A DNA stretch of 9,990 nucleotides. Origin: Actinomycetota bacterium (lineage in GTDB: Bacteria > Actinomycetota > Actinomycetes > S36-B12 > UBA5976). A program made the translations under genes and the position numbers. Positions within the stretch are counted from its first letter, which is position 1. Each line of letters opens with the position of its first letter. Where the stretch lies: positions 1 through 9,990 of the forward strand of contig JAFMIT010000055.1 in the NCBI GenBank assembly GCA_017853815.1, given 5' to 3'. Positions 6,933 to 9,990 of the stretch are shown one piece after another. The notes beneath the pieces are model-generated. The model was given only the letters and a program-made list of their open reading frames with translations. It was not told where the DNA came from and made no database searches.

Positions 6933-7259
6933 ATGCGTTTCATCATTGCTGTAATCGACAACCAGTCTGGCTCTGCATCTGGCGACGAAATGGCGGCTAT
7001 CGACGCGTTTAATGATGGTCTTCGCGAAAACGGTCACTGGATTATCGCGTGCGGCATCAATTCGCCAAGTACCGCGACCGTGATTGATAACCGCGCGGAC
7101 GCGGGCATCTTCACGGACGGCCCGCTGATCGATAACGACGAATATATGAGCGGTTTCTGGCTTATTGAGGCGGACAGCCTCGAGGTGGCGAAGCAATTGG
7201 CCGCGGGCGGATCAAAAGCCTGCAATCGCAAGGTGGAACTTCGGCCGCTGCTTGGCTAG
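6933..7259 (+). CDS. YciI-like (YCII / DGPF domain) protein
   Basis: A 108-residue single-domain protein of the YCII-related, ferredoxin-like alpha/beta fold. It begins MRFIIAVIDN, contains the family signature region TDGPLIDNDEYMSGFWLIEA (61-80), where relatives read DGPF followed by a conserved Tyr/Gly-rich strand, and ends VELRPLL (101-107) like the usual VEVRPV. The hallmark phenylalanine of DGPF is replaced by Leu65. The family's biochemical role is poorly known; members have been linked to hydrolase-like or stress-associated roles and often sit near ECF sigma factors, but none is present here. The ATG at 6933-6935 has GGAG six bases upstream (6923-6926). The frame is open upstream to 6801, but that extension crosses into the divergent methyltransferase and lacks family features. 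It ends three bases from the converging RNA methyltransferase gene. Confidence 0.88.
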   Translation: MRFIIAVIDNQSGSASGDEMAAIDAFNDGLRENGHWIIACGINSPSTATVIDNRADAGIFTDGPLIDNDEYMSGFWLIEADSLEVAKQLAAGGSKACNRKVELRPLLG

Positions 7260-7262
7260 CGG

Positions 7263-7913
7263 TTAACTGCTAGGGCGGTGCTGCTGCATCCATGCGAAGA
7301 GGGCGATGGCTCCTGCGGCGGAGGCGTTCAGCGATCTCACTGATCCATACTGCGTGATTGCGACGTGGTGCTGTGCAGCTTCCGTCGCCTCAGGTGTGAG
7401 GCCGATGCCTTCATTGCCAAAAACCAATACCGAGTTTTTCGGGAAATCAAAGGTATCTAAGGCTTGTGCACCGGCAGTGTTGTCGAAGGCGACAATCGTG
7501 AGTTCATTGTCGCGACAAAATTCTACAAATGCGCCGACAGACTCATGGTGATAAATCTCGACGTATTTGTCGGTCATCAGCGCGCCATGCTGATTCCAAT
7601 GCTTCTTGCCGATGATGTGCATGCCCGACACATTGAACGCGTTGGCCGTGCGCACGAGTGCGCCAATGTTGAGATCATGCTGCCAATTTTCGATGGCGAC
7701 ATGAACTGCACTTCGCTTCTCTGCAAGCCTTGCACGAATCGCGTCGACGGTGAGATACCGAAACTCATCGAGGATGTTGCGACGATCGCCGTTCGCGAGT
7801 AGCTCGACGTCGTACTCAGGGCCACTTGGCCAGGGCTCGGGGTGCGGCCCGACGCCCACAGAGAGGTAGAACTCGCCTGGTTCGGAGCTTCGCTCTGGAA
7901 GGTGGTTCGTCAC
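7263..7913 (-). CDS. SpoU/TrmH family RNA 2'-O-methyltransferase
   Basis: A 216-residue SPOUT-fold enzyme that should transfer a methyl group from SAM to a ribose 2'-OH in tRNA or rRNA; the target is not deducible. All three family motifs are present: motif 1 NIGALVRTANAF (82-93) with the catalytic-type Arg88, motif 2 LVFGNEGIGL (163-172), and motif 3 QYGSVRSLNASAAGAIALF (188-206), which form the trefoil knot and SAM site. An N-terminal arm of about 70 residues precedes the knot domain and may bind RNA. The start is taken as GTG at 7911-7913, whose G is also the last base of the preceding TAG stop, so translation is probably coupled. A later GTG at 7856-7858, before the conserved GVGPHPEPWP, is the alternative. 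It is the last gene of the nucleotidase-AlkD-YvlD operon. Confidence 0.93.
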   Translation of the reverse strand: MTNHLPERSSEPGEFYLSVGVGPHPEPWPSGPEYDVELLANGDRRNILDEFRYLTVDAIRARLAEKRSAVHVAIENWQHDLNIGALVRTANAFNVSGMHIIGKKHWNQHGALMTDKYVEIYHHESVGAFVEFCRDNELTIVAFDNTAGAQALDTFDFPKNSVLVFGNEGIGLTPEATEAAQHHVAITQYGSVRSLNASAAGAIALFAWMQQHRPSS

Positions 7914-8269
7914 TACTTCTTCTTCGCGGCCCGCTTGAGCGGCGAGAGCAAAGCATTAACAATCGAAATGATGAGTGCCATGCCGATGGCCCACCAGATG
8001 CTTGCGATGGCGAGCGAATCGTTCACGCGATCGGTCAGAAGCAGCATCAGAGCGTTGATGACGAGATTCCAGAGTCCGAAAGTCAGAATGGTGACTGGGA
8101 AGGTGAAAAGTTTTGCGAGATTGCCAAGCGTCACGTTGATGAGGCCGAAGGCAAGTGCAATGAGGACGTAGGTCACAGCATTGCCTGTGACTTGTACTCC
8201 AGGAAGGATTTCCGCACCAATCCAAATCGCGGCGGAAAGAACGGCCCATCGAACAATCAAACTCTTCAT
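7913..8269 (-). CDS. YvlD-type four-helix membrane protein (PF04020, 'phage holin superfamily IV')
   Basis: A small integral membrane protein of 118 residues with four predicted helices at about 4-22, 31-46, 53-79 and 92-110, and a positively charged tail (LKRAAKKK). The stretch FGLINVTLGNLAKLF (41-55) followed by PVTILTFGLWNLVINALML (58-76) is the recognisable core of the YvlD family, which is common on bacterial chromosomes. Database names call it a phage holin, but nothing phage-like lies nearby, and a role in the cell envelope is more likely; the function is unknown. The start ATG at 8267-8269 follows the AlkD-like stop by four bases, and the stop TAG shares one base with the next gene's GTG, so it sits inside a tightly coupled operon. 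Confidence 0.9.
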   Translation of the reverse strand: MKSLIVRWAVLSAAIWIGAEILPGVQVTGNAVTYVLIALAFGLINVTLGNLAKLFTFPVTILTFGLWNLVINALMLLLTDRVNDSLAIASIWWAIGMALIISIVNALLSPLKRAAKKK

Positions 8270-8273
8270 GGCT

Positions 8274-8993
8274 TCATTTTGCCATGGCTTGAGCGCGAAG
8301 TTCTGCGCGTTCAATTCCGCGAATCGCCTCACGCGCGGCAACCCGAGGAAGTTGTGGGTGTTTCGCCACGAAATCTTTAGTCGCCGCGAGGTCAACAGCA
8401 GCGAGGTCTCGCAGAGCCCAGCCGATGGCTTTGGCGATAAAGAAGCGCGAGTCGGTGGCAACCTGCTCGCAATAGCGGAGTTGCAAAGGAACATCGGTGT
8501 TAGCTTTTCGACCGCGCTGATGTCCAATTGCGGCTCGCTGGAGCCACATCTCCTCTGACGTAAGCCACGCATACATCGTCGGCTCAAGACTCGCGTCTCG
8601 CGCGGTGACTGGAGCGATCGCCGCATTGACGAGACTGTCGATGGTGTCCCACCACGGTTCTGTGAGGAGCCAGCGGCGGATATGTGTATCCATCCAGTCG
8701 GCGGGAATCAGCTTGTTGAAGCGGGCGAGGATGTCGCAGGCCGCATATTTGAATTCGCGCTCCGGCTGCTCGTACAACTCGTTGACGAGAGCGAAGAGAT
8801 CATCAGCACTGGGTTGACCGAGCGTCTGAAGTATCGGTTTGAGTGCAGCGCGGCGTTCGGGGGTCTTGAGACCGATAAATGGCGCGACATTCTTCATGTA
8901 CCGCGCCATTTCTGGCGCAATCCGAGAGTCTGCGGCAGCTTCGAATTGCAGACGTATTTCGGCTACAAATGTGGATCCGGTTGACAGTCGCAT
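8274..8993 (-). CDS. AlkD-like DNA alkylation repair glycosylase
   Basis: A HEAT-like-repeat DNA glycosylase (PF08713) of 239 residues that should excise N3- and N7-alkylated purines and start base-excision repair. The helical-repeat character is plain: EMARYMKNVAPFIGLKTPERR (split over 28-48) is the usual family opening, then EREFKYAACDIL (78-89). The active-site pattern of Bacillus cereus AlkD (Trp109, Asp113, Arg148, Trp187) is matched with nearly the same spacing by Trp115, Asp119, Arg153 and Trp192 (WWDTID at 114-119, LQRAAIGHQ at 151-159, IGWALRD at 190-196), so it is probably active. The ATG at 8991-8993 lies 31 bases inside the end of the upstream nucleotidase gene, in another frame, with no clear ribosome site; no better in-frame start keeps the N-terminal helix. 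The true start could differ by a few residues. Confidence 0.92.
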   Translation of the reverse strand: MRLSTGSTFVAEIRLQFEAAADSRIAPEMARYMKNVAPFIGLKTPERRAALKPILQTLGQPSADDLFALVNELYEQPEREFKYAACDILARFNKLIPADWMDTHIRRWLLTEPWWDTIDSLVNAAIAPVTARDASLEPTMYAWLTSEEMWLQRAAIGHQRGRKANTDVPLQLRYCEQVATDSRFFIAKAIGWALRDLAAVDLAATKDFVAKHPQLPRVAAREAIRGIERAELRAQAMAK

Positions 8994-9472
8994 TGCGCAA
9001 TTGTGGCGCCTGATTCGAAATGGTCGCTAAGTGCTTTGGTCACAGATTGCCAATCTGGCCACATGGGGCATCCGAAATGAATCTGGATACCTTCAAAGCG
9101 CGGATCTCGTCGATCATCGATGAGAAAGTCACCGCGGTTGAGGTGTTTATGTCCGCTCAGAATGACACGCTTATAGAAGATTGAATTGTCGTCATCTCCG
9201 AAGTGCCGCTTAATCCATACGTGTTTGTCGGACGGTGCATGCGGATTCTTCCAAGGTGATTTGCTCAGGATGTAGACGTCGTACATGGTGGCGATGAGTT
9301 TTGCAGCTTCGATTGCGCCGTCCATTGGATCCATGAGCGGAAAGATTTCGGGGACGTCATCCCAGTGCTCGTTACGGCCGGCGTGCTCTGGCAGAGCACT
9401 GAGTTTGTCGATGCCAGACTGAAAATTGACGAGCGTGCCGTCCATATCGAAGTAGACGATTTTCTTGGTCAT
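8963..9472 (-). CDS. 5'(3')-deoxyribonucleotidase (NT5C-type HAD phosphatase)
   Basis: A haloacid-dehalogenase-fold phosphatase that removes phosphate from deoxyribonucleoside monophosphates (PF06941), helping to balance the dNTP pool. Its 169 residues show HAD motif I DMDGTLVNF (9-17, nucleophile Asp9 and acid/base Asp11), motif II at ILSKSPW (68-74, Ser70), the family-typical SDKHVWIKRHFG (81-92) and KRVILSGHKHLNRGDFLIDD (101-120), where Asp119 and Asp120 form motif IV for Mg2+. The start ATG at 9470-9472 is preceded by GGGG at 9477-9480, a rather close ribosome site. It heads the operon with AlkD, a membrane protein and an RNA methyltransferase; nucleotide-pool control next to alkylation repair makes sense. 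The last 10 codons overlap the AlkD start. Confidence 0.92.
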   Translation of the reverse strand: MTKKIVYFDMDGTLVNFQSGIDKLSALPEHAGRNEHWDDVPEIFPLMDPMDGAIEAAKLIATMYDVYILSKSPWKNPHAPSDKHVWIKRHFGDDDNSIFYKRVILSGHKHLNRGDFLIDDRRDPRFEGIQIHFGCPMWPDWQSVTKALSDHFESGATIAQCDCQPDPHL

Positions 9473-9510
9473 GATTCCCCGTTCTTAAAAAATTCTGGTT
9501 GATAGTGAAA

Positions 9511-9548
9511 TGGTACGTGCAGAAGCCATGTGGCTTCTGCACGTACCA
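9511..9548 (-). terminator. Long perfect hairpin, probable terminator of the MFS gene
   Basis: TGGTACGTGCAGAAGCCA (9511-9528) and its exact reverse complement (9531-9548) flank only TG, giving an 18-bp perfect stem; in RNA the last A-U pair would open to leave a four-base loop. It stands 22 bases past the MFS stop, between that gene and the nucleotidase, on the expected side for termination of minus-strand transcription. The tail is weak: only UUUC follows directly, and a run of six T appears about 18 bases further on (9487-9492). On the plus strand a TTTT lies at 9554-9557, so it might work both ways. No IS-like target duplication is obvious. Confidence 0.65.
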
Positions 9549-9570
9549 GTCGTGTTTTGAACTCGTACCA

Positions 9571-9990
9571 CTAGTGGCCGGCGGGAGCCGCCGGTCCATG
9601 TGAACGAAGTTCGTTGTTCGGGACGAAAATGGCGAACACAATCGCAAACACAGTGATCGCAGCACCAACGCCACACACGAGTGTGGTGGCATCGGTGAAA
9701 CCATCAAGAATTGGACGAACCAAAACTTGGTTAGCGGTTGAAAGCCATGACGTGTCATTGAACGAATCAGCACCCGCTGACTGCAGCTCTTGAAGTTTCG
9801 TGGCAGTTGCAGCATTAGCTGGATCGCGAAGCGCGGCCTGGTAAGCAGGATCTGCGAAAGCGGTCTGGAAGCGAGCGCCAACAAATTCACCGAGGCGGCC
9901 GAACAGCAACGACAGGAACAACGCGGTACCGAGTGTTGCGCCAAGCTGGCGGAACAACGTGACAGACGAAGTAGCGACGCCAATGTCACG
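9571..9990 (-). CDS. MFS drug exporter, DHA2 (EmrB/QacA) family, C-terminal part
   Basis: The last 139 residues of a proton-driven multidrug exporter; the rest lies beyond the right edge. The visible start DIGVATSSVTLFRQLGATLG (residues 2-21 of this fragment) is the conserved late-helix segment of 14-helix DHA2 transporters, continuing into a membrane helix TALFLSLLFGRL. A loop of about 60 polar residues rich in Ala, Asp and Gln follows, then the final helix TTLVCGVGAAITVFAIVFAI, and a short cytoplasmic tail ending in HGPAAPAGH. Long loops before the last helix are usual in this family. The substrate cannot be read from this part. The gene is followed by an 18-bp hairpin that probably ends its transcript before the nucleotidase operon. 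Confidence 0.9.
   Translation of the reverse strand, partial: RDIGVATSSVTLFRQLGATLGTALFLSLLFGRLGEFVGARFQTAFADPAYQAALRDPANAATATKLQELQSAGADSFNDTSWLSTANQVLVRPILDGFTDATTLVCGVGAAITVFAIVFAIFVPNNELRSHGPAAPAGH

Noticed and set aside
6567..7196. 209-codon open frame on the minus strand
   Set aside because: It runs across the methyltransferase start, the divergent gap and the antisense of the YciI-like gene, all of which have convincing frames; its sequence has no recognisable domain.
7913..8269. 'Phage holin' as evidence for a prophage
   Set aside because: PF04020 proteins are common chromosomal membrane proteins, and no lysin, capsid, tail, integrase or attachment site is present around it.
9372..9989. 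205-codon open frame on the minus strand
   Set aside because: It crosses the MFS C-terminus, the hairpin and the nucleotidase start in another frame and is Ser/Arg/Cys-rich without domain character.

Overview
This 9,990-base window comes from a compact bacterial chromosome. The best guess is an actinobacterium of moderate GC (by eye, a little above 50%). Pointers to this are a mycoredoxin-like glutaredoxin (CGDC active site), a large protein of what I recall as the actinobacterial DUF6421 type, a DHA2-type drug exporter, frequent GTG starts (three of the eleven genes whose start lies in the window), and genes spaced only a few bases apart or overlapping. No rRNA, tRNA, CRISPR array, insertion sequence or prophage is visible. 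Placement below phylum is a guess; a freshwater or marine acidimicrobial-type lineage would fit, but the window does not prove it.

Layout. (1) Positions 1-1096, minus strand: an operon glutaredoxin > pgl > gnd, with 3-base and ATGA junctions. It couples thiol redox chemistry to the oxidative pentose phosphate pathway; gnd runs off the left edge. (2) Positions 1224-4365, plus strand: a 701-residue protein of unknown function (GATase1-like N-terminus fused to a DUF6421-like C-terminus with a zincin-like HDxxH...EELRCD pattern), overlapped by 8 bases by a low-specificity L-threonine aldolase. The 127-base divergent gap between blocks 1 and 2 carries a perfect 9-bp inverted repeat. (3) Positions 4373-6819, minus strand: an operon methyltransferase > MATE exporter > Lrp/AsnC regulator with 4-base gaps. 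(4) Positions 6933-7259, plus strand: a single YciI-like protein. (5) Positions 7263-9472, minus strand: an operon 5'(3')-deoxyribonucleotidase > AlkD-like DNA glycosylase > YvlD-type four-helix membrane protein > SpoU/TrmH RNA methyltransferase. (6) Positions 9571-9990, minus strand: the C-terminal end of a 14-helix MFS exporter, separated from block 5 by an 18-bp perfect hairpin.

Most of the window is ordinary housekeeping and accessory metabolism. The items most worth a second look are the two-domain protein at 1224-3329 with its candidate metal site and its tight link to threonine aldolase, the inverted repeat in front of it, and the unusually long hairpin at 9511-9548. I see no convincing new defence or mobile system.
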